Source: Sphaerobacter thermophilus DSM 20745 (lineage in GTDB: Bacteria; Chloroflexota; Chloroflexia; Thermomicrobiales; Thermomicrobiaceae). Taken from it: 64,000 nt of DNA. This document shows positions 8,290-16,334 of this stretch, piece after piece. The notes under the pieces are model-generated. The model searched no databases. It was not told where the DNA came from and was given only the letters and a program-made list of their open reading frames with translations. A program made the position numbers and the translations under genes. Where the stretch lies: contig NC_013524.1 in NCBI RefSeq assembly GCF_000024985.1, positions 1,054,001-1,118,000 of the forward strand. The letters are read 5' to 3'. The first letter of the stretch is position 1. Each line of letters starts with the position of its first letter.

Positions 8290-8868
8290 TCAATCCCGGG
8301 AGAACCCCCCGCGCCAGACCTCGAGCAGGGCGGCGAGGGCGTGGAGGGCGGCAATGGTGAGCATGTCGGTGCGGTCGCGGCGGCCGGCGGTGAGCAGGCT
8401 GATGGCCCCGGCGTGGCGGGCCGTGCCGGGGGAACGGAGCAGGTCGTCGATGACCGGGCCGAGTTCCTCCCCGGCCCGCACGCGCTGCGCGACTTCCGCC
8501 GGGAGCGGGAAGCGCTCGCTGCCACCGAAGGCGCGGACGCCCACACGGTCGATTGCGGCGGCCCAGGCGACGACGTAGAGCTTCCCGCCCGGTCCCTCGA
8601 CCACGCCCGACTCGATGCCCAGTCCGAGGTCCGCGTCGAGCGTCAGCCGCGCCTGCGCCGCCCTTCGGAGCGCGCCGCGGGCCGTCTCCTCGTCGCCCCG
8701 TGGCTGGGCCGGCACGCCCGACGGAACGTCCACCGCCTCCACCGTGGCGCGGAGGAAGTAGGCTGCAACCGCCCGCTCGACCGCCGCGTGCTTGGCGGGG
8801 TTGACCGACCCACCGGCGATCGTCACCGGTTCATCGGCGTGGAGACGCGGCCTGGGCTCGGACGTCAT
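8290..8868 (-). CDS. inosine/xanthosine triphosphatase (YjjX/DUF84 family)
   Basis: A 192-residue house-cleaning enzyme that would hydrolyse non-canonical purine nucleotides (ITP/XTP) to keep them out of nucleic acids. Family marks are the opening phosphate loop VTIAGGSVNPAKHAAVERAV, the SGVPAQPRGDEET region, the LGLGIESGVVE motif carrying the catalytic acid, and the C-terminal SLLTAGRRDRTDML. Length fits the family (about 170-190). It is a single gene reading away from the repeat-rich region at 9 kb. Confidence 0.85.
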   Translation of the reverse strand: MTSEPRPRLHADEPVTIAGGSVNPAKHAAVERAVAAYFLRATVEAVDVPSGVPAQPRGDEETARGALRRAAQARLTLDADLGLGIESGVVEGPGGKLYVVAWAAAIDRVGVRAFGGSERFPLPAEVAQRVRAGEELGPVIDDLLRSPGTARHAGAISLLTAGRRDRTDMLTIAALHALAALLEVWRGGFSRD

Positions 8869-8989
8869 GCGCTCCTCCTTCGTGCGGCCTGTTAGGGACG
8901 AGGGACGGCGGCCCGCCTATGCGTGCTGTGCCGAGTGTAATGGAAGTTGGCGAGGGGCGGGTGGTGTGATGGTCCCCATGGCGTGACAT

Positions 8990-9013
8990 GTGCCCGGGCG
9001 AGAGCCGCCGGGC
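8990..9013. repeat. degenerate REP-like palindrome
   Basis: GTGCCCGGGCGAGAGCCGCCGGGC is a decayed relative of the GTGCCCGGGG palindrome family (GCCCGG / CCGGGC arms). It lies upstream of the inosine triphosphatase gene and beside the 9131-9364 inverted-repeat element. Confidence 0.4.
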
Positions 9014-9130
9014 TAGGAATCCAAGCCCACTGAAGGGGCTGGGGATGTGATGCCCGGCCGAAAGTTGAACCAGTAACGCCGTGATGGAGCCATCACAGTC
9101 CCTCTAGTGGACTTACTCACATTGAGCTCG

Positions 9131-9364
9131 GGGGTAATGAAGTTTGACGAATTACCGGGATACAAGAGAGCCGCCGGGTTGTTTTCATCCTGAGCGGAGT
9201 CGGGGCGGCGGCCAGCCGCACCCGGCGACTCCGTCCGAGCCGAAGGATCTCGCCGGTGCGTGGCCGATCCGACGCGAGATCCCTCGCTGCGCTCAGGATG
9301 ACAGTCGCGCGGGAGCGGGTGGCTGGCGGTTACACCAAGCCAATTCGTCAAGCTTCATTACCCC
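9131..9364. mobile_element. 234-bp MITE-like element with 23-bp terminal inverted repeats
   Basis: The left end GGGGTAATGAAGTTTGACG (9131 on, 23 bases to 9153) is the inverted complement of 9342-9364 with one mismatch. The interior contains two inverted CATCCTGAGCG / CGCTCAGGATGA segments and no transposase. The right 170 bases recur at 16098-16270, and the left-end sequence recurs in degenerate form at 31407-31433. The right terminal repeat supplies the stop codon of the exporter permease gene. No target-site duplication could be established by eye. Confidence 0.6.
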
Positions 9365-10517
9365 GGGCACGAACCGGGCCTCGATGCGTACGTCGAGGCC
9401 ACCTGCAGCCCGCATCGCTACGCCGTCTCGCGCCGGAGCGTCGGGTACCGAGGACGACCATCAGCACGGCGAAGCCGGCCAGCACTGCCAGGTTCACCCA
9501 GAGGGCGGCGAGGCCGTCGCCGCGGATCATGACGCCGCGCAGTGCCTCCGCGGCGTAGGTCAGGGGCAGCGCGTGCGCCAGCCACTGGAGCGGCTCGGGC
9601 AACGAGTCGATCGGCCATAAGATCCCAGAGAGCAGTGCCTGCGGGACGATCACGAGTGGGATGAACTGGACGACCTGCAACTCGGTGCGGGCGAAGGTCG
9701 AGAGGAAGATGCCGAGGTTCACCGCGCCGAGGGTCAGGAGCAGCGTGAAGAGAAACACGAGCCCCAGATTACCGACGTAGTGGATGCGTAGCGCGTAGAC
9801 CGCGAAGAGGATGGTTACCGTCGCCTGGAGCGCGGCAAAGAGCGTGAAGCCCAGCATGTAGCCGAGCACGATCTCACCCCGGCCGAGCGGGGAGACGATC
9901 AGCCGCTCGATGCTCCCCTCGCTCCGCTCGCGCAGGAAGGAGACAGAGGTGAGCAGGAAGACGAAGAAGAAGACGAAGAAGCCGATGATGACCGGCGCCA
10001 GGTAGTCGAGTCGGTCGAACTCCGGTCCGCCGTGCAGGAAGCGGGGCGCGATCTGAATCGGCAGTCCGGCCGGGTTGACGGCGCGTACCACGGTCTCGGG
10101 CAGGGTGCGGGTGAGCGCTCCCATTACCGCGCTGGTCGTGCTGGGATCGGAGCCGTCGAGGGTGACGTCGATCTGCTGCGGCGGTCCACCCGGGCGGAGG
10201 CTAAGGTCCGCCGGGAGCGTCAGCACGGCATCGACCTCGCCACGGTCGAGCGCCGCTGTGGCCGCGGCGGCGTCCATCTCGCGCACGGTGAGCGAGTCGT
10301 CTTGCTGCAACCCGGTGACGATCTGGGCGGCGAGCGGGCTCTGGCCCTCGTTTACGATGGCCAGGCTTACCTGGCTCGCCCCATCGCCGCGGTAGATCCA
10401 GGCAAGGAGCGACAGCACCAGGACCGGCACGACGAACAGCAGGAAGAGGGTGCGCCGGTCGCGGCGGAACTGGTGGACGATGCGGGTTGCCAGGGCCAGG
10501 ATGCGGCGCAGGTTCAT
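9348..10517 (-). CDS. ABC-2 type transporter permease
   Basis: A 389-residue membrane component of an exporter. One N-terminal membrane segment (LFLLFVVPVLVLSLLAWI) is followed by a large extracytoplasmic domain (about 45-170). Five further segments follow, with the ABC-2 marks SFLRERSEGSIERLIVSPLG and PLTYAAEALRGVMIRGDG. Start ATG 10517 overlaps the ATPase stop by four bases. The C-terminal tail after VLGTRRSGARRR is basic, unlike the family, and its TGA lies in the terminal repeat of the 9131-9364 element, so the original end was probably replaced. Confidence 0.88.
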   Translation of the reverse strand: MNLRRILALATRIVHQFRRDRRTLFLLFVVPVLVLSLLAWIYRGDGASQVSLAIVNEGQSPLAAQIVTGLQQDDSLTVREMDAAAATAALDRGEVDAVLTLPADLSLRPGGPPQQIDVTLDGSDPSTTSAVMGALTRTLPETVVRAVNPAGLPIQIAPRFLHGGPEFDRLDYLAPVIIGFFVFFFVFLLTSVSFLRERSEGSIERLIVSPLGRGEIVLGYMLGFTLFAALQATVTILFAVYALRIHYVGNLGLVFLFTLLLTLGAVNLGIFLSTFARTELQVVQFIPLVIVPQALLSGILWPIDSLPEPLQWLAHALPLTYAAEALRGVMIRGDGLAALWVNLAVLAGFAVLMVVLGTRRSGARRRSDAGCRWPRRTHRGPVRARGNEA

Positions 10518-11260
10518 CGGACGCCTCCTTCCAGCAGGCTCCCGGCGCCCGCCGCGAGGGCGAGGAAGGCGTCCTCGAGATTCGCCTGATCGGTGATCTG
10601 GCGCAACTCTGAGGGGCTGCCGGTGGCGAGCAAGCGTCCCTCGCGGAGGAAGGCGAGATGGTCGCAGCGGTCGGCCTCGTCCATGACGTGGCTGGAGACG
10701 ATCAGGGTCCGGCCGGCGGCCGCCAGCCGGCGGAAGCGCTCCCAGAAGGCGCGGCGCAGCACCGGATCGAGCCCGACCGTGGGTTCGTCGAGGATGAGCA
10801 GGTCGGGCTCGTGGAGCAGGGCGCAGGCGAGGGACGCGCGCTGGCGCATGCCGCCGGAGAACGTATGCAGCGGGCTATCGAGCCGGTCGGCCAGTTCGAC
10901 CTCGGCGGCGATGGTCTCGACGCGCTCGCGGAGGCGCCGGTCGTTCAGTCCGTAGAGGGTGCCGAAGAAGGTCAGGTTCTCGCGGAGCGAGAGATCAGGG
11001 TAGAGCGCCGCGGACTGCGTCATGTAGCCGATGCGGGCGGCGTTGGCGCGGCTCGGCTGCCGCCGGCCGAAGACGCGGACCTGCCCCGTGCTCGCCCGCA
11101 GCGCCCCGGCGATCAGGCGGATGAGGGTGGTCTTGCCGGAGCCGCTCGGCCCCAGGAGGCCGTAGATGACGCCGCTGGGAACGTCGAGCGTGACGTCGAC
11201 AAGGGCGGTGATTGGGCCGAACCGCTTGCTGACGTTCTCGACCTCAACGATCGGTCCCAT
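10514..11260 (-). CDS. ABC transporter ATP-binding protein
   Basis: A 248-residue ATPase partner of the permease. Walker A is GPSGSGKT, the Q-loop is in YMTQSAALYPDLSLREN, the signature is FSGGMRQRASLA, Walker B is LLILDEPTVGLDP and the switch histidine is in IVSSHVMDEA. This is the exporter-type (DrrA/CcmA-like) class. ATG 11260 has GGAGGGAGGACCCG upstream; a longer in-frame opening to 11362 lies inside the TetR gene and is less likely. The gene overlaps the TetR stop by 17 bases, giving the order TetR, ATPase, permease in one transcript. The exported substrate may be a drug or lipid; this is unproven. Confidence 0.9.
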   Translation of the reverse strand: MGPIVEVENVSKRFGPITALVDVTLDVPSGVIYGLLGPSGSGKTTLIRLIAGALRASTGQVRVFGRRQPSRANAARIGYMTQSAALYPDLSLRENLTFFGTLYGLNDRRLRERVETIAAEVELADRLDSPLHTFSGGMRQRASLACALLHEPDLLILDEPTVGLDPVLRRAFWERFRRLAAAGRTLIVSSHVMDEADRCDHLAFLREGRLLATGSPSELRQITDQANLEDAFLALAAGAGSLLEGGVR

Positions 11261-11924
11261 CGGGTCCTCCCTCCGTGCCATCGCTCGGGAGCAGCCCACG
11301 TGTGAACAGTCCGGCCAGAGTGGCCGCCATGTCGGCATCGTCGACTGCCTGGAGGTCGTCATGCCCGACCACGTGCTTGCGCACGGCGTAGCCGAGGACG
11401 CTGCCGAGGAAGGCCTGCGCCGCCAGCCAGGGGTCGACCGGCCGGATCCGCCCGGCGGCGATCTGGCGCTCGAAGTAGGCGGCTAGCCCGCCGACGGGAT
11501 GGCGCGCGATCAGGTGCCCCAGGTGGCGGGCCACGTCGGGGAAGCGGATCGCCTCGGTCAGTCCCAGGCGCAGGATAGCGGCGTGCTCGGGTTGGCGGAC
11601 CGCGCCGAGGAGACCGTTCGCCAGACGCTCCAGCACCTGCTCGACCGGCAGCGCGTCTGCCTCCTCCAACGCGTCCCGTAGGGCCTGGAGCGGGGCGAAC
11701 TGGTCGAAGATCGCCTCGAAGAGGTCCTCCTTGCTGTCGTAGTACCAGTAGATCAGGCCGGCACTGATCCCGGCCTCTGCGGCGATGTCGCGGTTTGTGG
11801 CGCCGGTGAAGCCCTTCGTCGCGAAGACGCGGGCCGCGGCAAGCGCGATCTGGCGGCGGCGCTCCTCGAACTGCGGGCTGCGGGTGCGGTGCCGGCTGTC
11901 CCGTTGGTCGCGCGTCGACGTCAT
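11244..11924 (-). CDS. TetR-family transcriptional regulator of the exporter operon
   Basis: A 226-residue repressor. The N-terminal helix-turn-helix covers about residues 22-70 (IALAAARVFATKGFTGATNR, then EAGISAGLIYWYYDSKEDLF). The ligand-binding region is all-alpha. It is the first gene of the TetR-ATPase-permease operon. A palindrome TTGACTGATCAATCAA lies 17 bases upstream of its start and is a natural autoregulatory operator. The ligand is probably the exported compound. Confidence 0.92.
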   Translation of the reverse strand: MTSTRDQRDSRHRTRSPQFEERRRQIALAAARVFATKGFTGATNRDIAAEAGISAGLIYWYYDSKEDLFEAIFDQFAPLQALRDALEEADALPVEQVLERLANGLLGAVRQPEHAAILRLGLTEAIRFPDVARHLGHLIARHPVGGLAAYFERQIAAGRIRPVDPWLAAQAFLGSVLGYAVRKHVVGHDDLQAVDDADMAATLAGLFTRGLLPSDGTEGGPDGTDR

Positions 11925-11940
11925 CAGCCCTGCTCCTTGC

Positions 11941-11956
11941 TTGACTGATCAATCAA
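11941..11956. promoter_or_regulatory. TetR operator palindrome
   Basis: TTGACTGATCAATCAA is a 16-base imperfect palindrome (14 of 16 positions symmetric) centred on GATC, immediately upstream of the TetR gene. It is followed by a further TCAA half-repeat. Position and symmetry fit an autoregulatory operator. Confidence 0.6.
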
Positions 11957-12179
11957 TCAAAGTAAAGCGCACAGCACTGAGCCGCGCACCTGTCCGACTG
12001 GACGCAGGTCCTAATCAAGCGATTGCGAGCACACGATCGTCCCAATCTGACGTATCATGGGCGCCGACGCTGTGGGGGAACATGGCGTTTACACCTCGTG
12101 TATCGCTTCGGTACCGGCGGGCACGGTGGGACGTGGTGTGGACGTGCCCGCCCGGAGAAGGGGAGGCGTGGGGAACGTG

Positions 12180-13898
12180 ATGGAGAGACGGCGGCGGGCC
12201 AGGGGCGCGCTCGCGCTCCTGCTGGCAATGGTGATGGTGCTGACGGCAACAGGGGCGGGCGTCGGCGCGAGCCCGCCGGTCGCGGCAGAAGAGGCGGTGG
12301 GTGAGGTCCACACCTACGATCTGTCGCGGGAGGAAGAGTTGCTTGCCTGGCAGCCCGAGCCACCCGCCGACTACCAGAAGGTCTTCCCGCCGGACGAGCG
12401 GACGCACATCACCAACACCACGCAGAAGCCGTACTCGGCCGTGGCCCTGGTGGCGCTCTTCAACGACAAGGGCGAGTTCTACGCCTTCTGCAGCGGCACG
12501 TTCATCGCGGCGGATGTCGTGCTCACCGCGGCCCACTGCCTCTACGACAGCCAGGACGGCTGGGTCGCCAACGTGCTGATCCTCCCAGGCTACAACGCCG
12601 GCCAAGAGCCGTTCGGCCGCGCGCTGGCTTCCGCTGCCTGGGTGCCGCGGGGCTGGATCCAGAGTGGCGGGAACAGCCGGTATAACGACTACGGTCTCGT
12701 CAAGCTGCCGAACGACTCGCTGGGCAAGAAGACCGGCTGGTTCACGATCGGGGTGCTCTCGACCGAGTCGCTGAAGGACCCGAACTTCCAGCCACGGATG
12801 GCCGGCTACCCGGGCGACAAGCCGTTCGGCACGATGTGGCTCGGGGCGAAGGACGCCTTCACCGGGGTCGTCCGCGACCTGCTCTACTACGACATCGACA
12901 CATTCGGCGGCCAGAGCGGCTCCGCCGTCTGGCGCGCGTCCGACGGAGTGATCGTCGGCGTGCACGTCCACGCGACCTCCCTCTGGAACGAAGCATCGCG
13001 CATCACCGACGACTTCCTATACCTGCTCCGGCTCGGCTGCCGGCAGATGGGCTGCTCCTTCGACGCGATCGTTGAGAAGGAGCCGGTGGATACCCCGCCG
13101 GATGAGGACACGCCGGACAACGAGGCGCCCGTAGCGGGTGTGCGGCCGGTGTTCAATGAGCTGACCCCGCCGCCCTTCTCGGTTGTGGCGCCGGGCACGG
13201 TCCGCGTCGGCGCCCGCGCATCGTCCGACAGCGCCGTCACGTCGCTCCAGCTCACTGTCAACGGTCAAACGTTCACCGCCCAGGGTGAGCAAGTGCAGGC
13301 TGACGTCTCGCTGGCCTCCGGCGTCTACACGGTGCAAGCCACCGCGGTCGATGCCGATGGGGATGCGTTCCGCGCCATGTGGGACATCGTCGTCGCGGCC
13401 GACCCACGCGAGGGGCAGTGGTTCACCGCCAACGGGACGCCCAAGGCCGAGCAGATCAACGCCACCATGCGCTCGTTGGTGGAGGCCTTCCGCTGGCACC
13501 TCTACGGTCAGTCGTGGGACGGCGCCCCGCATCCTGACCTGCCCAGCCATGCGGCCTTCGCCGGGACGGCCAACCCGCCGGGGCCCTGGGTGCAGGGCAC
13601 GCAGTTCGACCGGGCGGCGACCGAGGCCACGCTGCGCAGCCTGGTGGAGGCGTTCCGCTGGCACTTCTGGGGCATCTCGTGGGATGGGGGGCCGCACTGC
13701 GACCTGCCGACGCATGTGAACTGTCAGGCGCCGCAGGGGCAGCAGGGGGTGAGCCCGTGGTTTGATGCGAACGGGGCGCCGATTCCGAGCGCGATCGAGG
13801 CGACGCTGCGGAGTCTGGTGGAAGCGTTCCGCTGGCACTTCTGGGAGTTCTCCTGGGACGGTGGCCACCATCCGGACCTCCCCACCCACGGGGCGTGA
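12180..13898 (+). CDS. secreted trypsin/V8-like serine protease with C-terminal W/H repeats (paralogue 1)
   Basis: A 572-residue exported protease. A signal peptide (MERRRRARG then ALALLLAMVMVL) precedes a chymotrypsin-fold domain with triad His119 (TAAHC), Asp170 (YNDYGLVKL) and Ser246 (GGQSGSAVW). An Ig-like domain follows at about 320-405 (PPFSVVAPGTVRVGA). The C-terminus holds three copies of a 40-50-residue repeat around ATLRSLVEAFRWHFW and SWDGG-H-DLPTH. The start is ATG 12180; an upstream frame reaches 12057 but would put arginine-rich residues before the signal peptide. A near-identical C-terminus occurs in the next gene. The repeats are not a family I recognise; cell-surface or polymer binding is a guess. 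Confidence 0.85.
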   Translation: MERRRRARGALALLLAMVMVLTATGAGVGASPPVAAEEAVGEVHTYDLSREEELLAWQPEPPADYQKVFPPDERTHITNTTQKPYSAVALVALFNDKGEFYAFCSGTFIAADVVLTAAHCLYDSQDGWVANVLILPGYNAGQEPFGRALASAAWVPRGWIQSGGNSRYNDYGLVKLPNDSLGKKTGWFTIGVLSTESLKDPNFQPRMAGYPGDKPFGTMWLGAKDAFTGVVRDLLYYDIDTFGGQSGSAVWRASDGVIVGVHVHATSLWNEASRITDDFLYLLRLGCRQMGCSFDAIVEKEPVDTPPDEDTPDNEAPVAGVRPVFNELTPPPFSVVAPGTVRVGARASSDSAVTSLQLTVNGQTFTAQGEQVQADVSLASGVYTVQATAVDADGDAFRAMWDIVVAADPREGQWFTANGTPKAEQINATMRSLVEAFRWHLYGQSWDGAPHPDLPSHAAFAGTANPPGPWVQGTQFDRAATEATLRSLVEAFRWHFWGISWDGGPHCDLPTHVNCQAPQGQQGVSPWFDANGAPIPSAIEATLRSLVEAFRWHFWEFSWDGGHHPDLPTHGA

Positions 13899-13963
13899 GG
13901 TGGCGGCGCGAGCCTGCACCAGGTTCGCCAACTAAGTCGCAGAGCAAGCGATGCGTCGACGTT

Positions 13964-13997
13964 GATACCCAACCTGGCATGTGCTGGGTTGGGTATC
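13964..13997. terminator. hairpin between the two protease genes
   Basis: GATACCCAACC (13964-13974) pairs perfectly with GGTTGGGTATC (13987-13997) over a 12-base loop, followed by TTATC. It probably ends the first protease transcript; the T tract is weak. Confidence 0.5.
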
Positions 13998-14112
13998 TTA
14001 TCACTGATACTGCTACTAGTGCAGTACGGCGTTAAATGCATGAGTGGCAGAATTGGTGTAAGATGTCGACAAGCGTTTTCGGGCTCATCGGTGACAGTGA
14101 GGAGGAGAAGGA

Positions 14113-15906
14113 ATGAGCGCGACGCAGCGGGGAGTCCCCCGCGCGGTAGTGGCGGTCCTTGTTTTCTTGATGGTGGTGGCTAGCTCCGTGCCGGCAGTCG
14201 CGAGTGACCCGGGAGCGGAAACGGATAGCCTCGAATGGCTCGGTACCGAGGGGGTGAAGCATCCGCCGGTCGGTCCCCCACCGCCGATGCCGGAGGAACC
14301 GTTTGGTTACGTGCACGAGCTCGGCCCGTTGCCGGCCGAACCACCATCGGGCGGTGGCTCCACGCCGCCGAACGACAAACAGGAACAGGGCGATTACCAG
14401 TATGTGTTCCCGCCTGATGAGCGGACGCGGGTAACACCCACCTACGACTTTCCAGCGTCCGCAGTGGTGTTCCTTGAACTCTATGATTCGCTAATGTTTG
14501 AGTTGGGTCAGTGTAGCGGCACCTTTATTGGTCCCGACGTCATCCTCACAGCGGCGCACTGTCTCTGGGATCCTATTTGGGGAGGATGGATCGGAAACGC
14601 GCGGGTCGTCCCAGGTAAGGACGGCTGGTCCGAGCCGCACGGCTATGAGTATGCAAGCTGGGCTTGGGTCCCATCCGGCTGGAGAAATAGTCTAGGTACG
14701 GATCCTGACTGGGATTGGGGTCTGCTCAAGCTGCCCACCCGAGCACTCGGAAATCGGGTGGGGTGGTTTCAAATCGGTGTCCTGTCTACCGCGTCCCTTC
14801 GGGACCCACAGTTTTACCCCACTATTGCCGGCTACCCGGCAGACAAGCCATATGGGACGATGTGGCTGTCTTTCAAGCAAGCGTTCCTCGGTGTTGAACC
14901 GTTCCTGCTCTATCACGACATCGATGTCTACGACGGGCAGAGTGGGGCAGCCGTCTGGCGACGAAGCGACGGCGTGATCGTCGGCGTCTTGATTGCTGAG
15001 GCTCCCGGACGATTCAACGTCGCGAGCCGTATTGACCGAGAATTCCTGGAACGTCTCCTAAACGCGTGCGGCCAGCTTGGATGCAGCATCTCTTACTTCG
15101 TCGAGTCGGCCGGCGGTAGCGGCGGTGGTGGCGGTGGCGGCAACGGCATCAAGCCCGTCTTCGACTCTCTCACGCCTGGGCCGTTTAGCGTCGTCGCTCC
15201 TGGACAGATCACCATTGGCGCGTCGGCTCACTCGGACAGCGCAGTCGTCTCGATGACCATGCTCATCGGCGACAGAGAGTTCAACAGTAACACGAACACC
15301 GTAAGTGCGCAGGTCGATCTCCCGCCTGGCGTGTACTCAGTCGCGGCGCAAGCGATTGATGCCGATGGGGATGCATTCCGGGCGATGTGGGACATCATCG
15401 TCTCAACGGACCCGGGTGAGGGGCAGTGGTTCACCGCCAACGGGACGCCCAAGGCCGAGCAGATCAACGCCACCATGCGCTCGTTGGTGGAGGCCTTCCG
15501 CTGGCACCTCTACGGTCAGTCGTGGGACGGCGCCCCGCATCCCGACCTGCCCAGCCATGCGTCCTTCGCCGGGACGGCCACCCCACCCGGCCCCTGGGTG
15601 CAGGGCACGCAGTTCGACCGGGCGGCGACCGAGGCGACGCTGCGCAGCCTGGTGGAGGCCTTCCGCTGGCACTTCTGGGGCATCTCGTGGGATGGGGGGC
15701 CGCACTGCGACCTGCCGACGCATGTGAACTGTCAGGCGCCGCAGGGGCAGCAGGGGGTGAGCCCGTGGTTTGATGCGAACGGGGCGCCGATTCCGGGTGC
15801 GATTGAGGCGACGCTGCGGAGTCTGGTGGAAGCGTTCCGCTGGCACTTCTGGGAGTTCTCCTGGGACGGTGGCCACCATCCGGACCTCCCCACCCACGGG
15901 GCATGA
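14113..15906 (+). CDS. secreted trypsin/V8-like serine protease with C-terminal W/H repeats (paralogue 2)
   Basis: A 597-residue paralogue of the preceding gene. The signal peptide reads AVVAVLVFLMVVASSVPAVAS, starting at ATG 14113 with GGAGGAGAAGG upstream. Triad: His149 (TAAHC), Asp201 (DWDWGLLKL), Ser277 (DGQSGAAVW). A glycine-rich linker (GGSGGGGGGG) leads to the Ig-like domain. The same three C-terminal repeats follow, differing from paralogue 1 by only three residues over about 160, while the protease domains are clearly diverged. The catalytic part also uses more A/T-ending codons than its neighbours. The pattern suggests tandem duplication with later gene conversion of the 3' end. Confidence 0.87.
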   Translation: MSATQRGVPRAVVAVLVFLMVVASSVPAVASDPGAETDSLEWLGTEGVKHPPVGPPPPMPEEPFGYVHELGPLPAEPPSGGGSTPPNDKQEQGDYQYVFPPDERTRVTPTYDFPASAVVFLELYDSLMFELGQCSGTFIGPDVILTAAHCLWDPIWGGWIGNARVVPGKDGWSEPHGYEYASWAWVPSGWRNSLGTDPDWDWGLLKLPTRALGNRVGWFQIGVLSTASLRDPQFYPTIAGYPADKPYGTMWLSFKQAFLGVEPFLLYHDIDVYDGQSGAAVWRRSDGVIVGVLIAEAPGRFNVASRIDREFLERLLNACGQLGCSISYFVESAGGSGGGGGGGNGIKPVFDSLTPGPFSVVAPGQITIGASAHSDSAVVSMTMLIGDREFNSNTNTVSAQVDLPPGVYSVAAQAIDADGDAFRAMWDIIVSTDPGEGQWFTANGTPKAEQINATMRSLVEAFRWHLYGQSWDGAPHPDLPSHASFAGTATPPGPWVQGTQFDRAATEATLRSLVEAFRWHFWGISWDGGPHCDLPTHVNCQAPQGQQGVSPWFDANGAPIPGAIEATLRSLVEAFRWHFWEFSWDGGHHPDLPTHGA

Positions 15907-15925
15907 TGGATCGATGACGGCCTGG

Positions 15926-15949
15926 GCCCGGGGGTGAAACCCCGGGCAC
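15926..15949. repeat. REP-like palindrome, copy 2
   Basis: GCCCGGGG (15926-15933) pairs with CCCCGGGC (15940-15947) in the context GGGTGAAACCCC, followed by AC. It is a variant of the palindrome at 3454-3479, just downstream of the second protease. Confidence 0.65.
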
Positions 15950-15999
15950 CGACCGGACGGTGGGCACCCAACGCCAGGGTGTTGGTCCTGGTCCGCCTC

Positions 16000-16020
16000 A
16001 GCCCGCTTTAGCGGGCTTTC
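16000..16020 (+). terminator. intrinsic terminator of the second protease gene
   Basis: AGCCCGC (16000-16006), loop TTTA, GCGGGCT (16011-16017), then TTCCTTGT. A short strong stem with a mixed T tract on the plus strand, about 95 bases after the protease stop codon. Confidence 0.5.
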
Positions 16021-16027
16021 CTTGTCA

Positions 16028-16052
16028 GCCCGGGGTCTTACCCCCGGGCACA
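16028..16052. repeat. REP-like palindrome, copy 3
   Basis: GCCCGGGG (16028-16035), loop TCTTA, then CCCCCGGGCA. It belongs to the GTGCCCGGGG family and lies next to the second copy of the dispersed repeat at 16098. Confidence 0.65.
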
Positions 16053-16097
16053 TGCCGACCGCGCGAACCTATGCGAGTCGCCTAACTCTACGGGCGG

Positions 16098-16270
16098 GCC
16101 GGGGGCGGGGCGGCGGCCCGCCGTCCCTGGCGACTCCGTCTGAGCCAAAGGGTCTCCCCACGGCGCGGTGGATCCGACGTGAGATCCTTCGCTTCGCTCA
16201 GGATGACAGGCGCGCGGGAGCGGGCGACTGGCGGGTACAACAAGCTAATTCGTCAAGATCCATAATCTCC
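16098..16270. repeat. truncated second copy of the 9131-9364 element
   Basis: About 170 bases match the right part of the 9131-9364 element in the same order: GGCGACTCCGTCTGAGCC, GATCCGACGTGAGATCCTTC, CTCAGGATGACAG, GCGCGGGAGCGGG, and a degenerate right end AATTCGTCAAGATCCATAAT (16247 on). The left terminal repeat is missing. It lies just past the 3' end of the betaine permease gene. Confidence 0.55.
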
Positions 16271-16334
16271 GGGCACGAGCCGATCGTGAACACCCACGCT
16301 CCGGATCGGCTGCCTGGGAGCGATACCGGGAGGC

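Noticed and set aside
9013-9351. A 112-residue minus-strand open frame containing CHPERSEGS
   Set aside because: It is the translation of the dispersed repeat at 9131-9364; HPERSEG-type peptides commonly come from such repeats.
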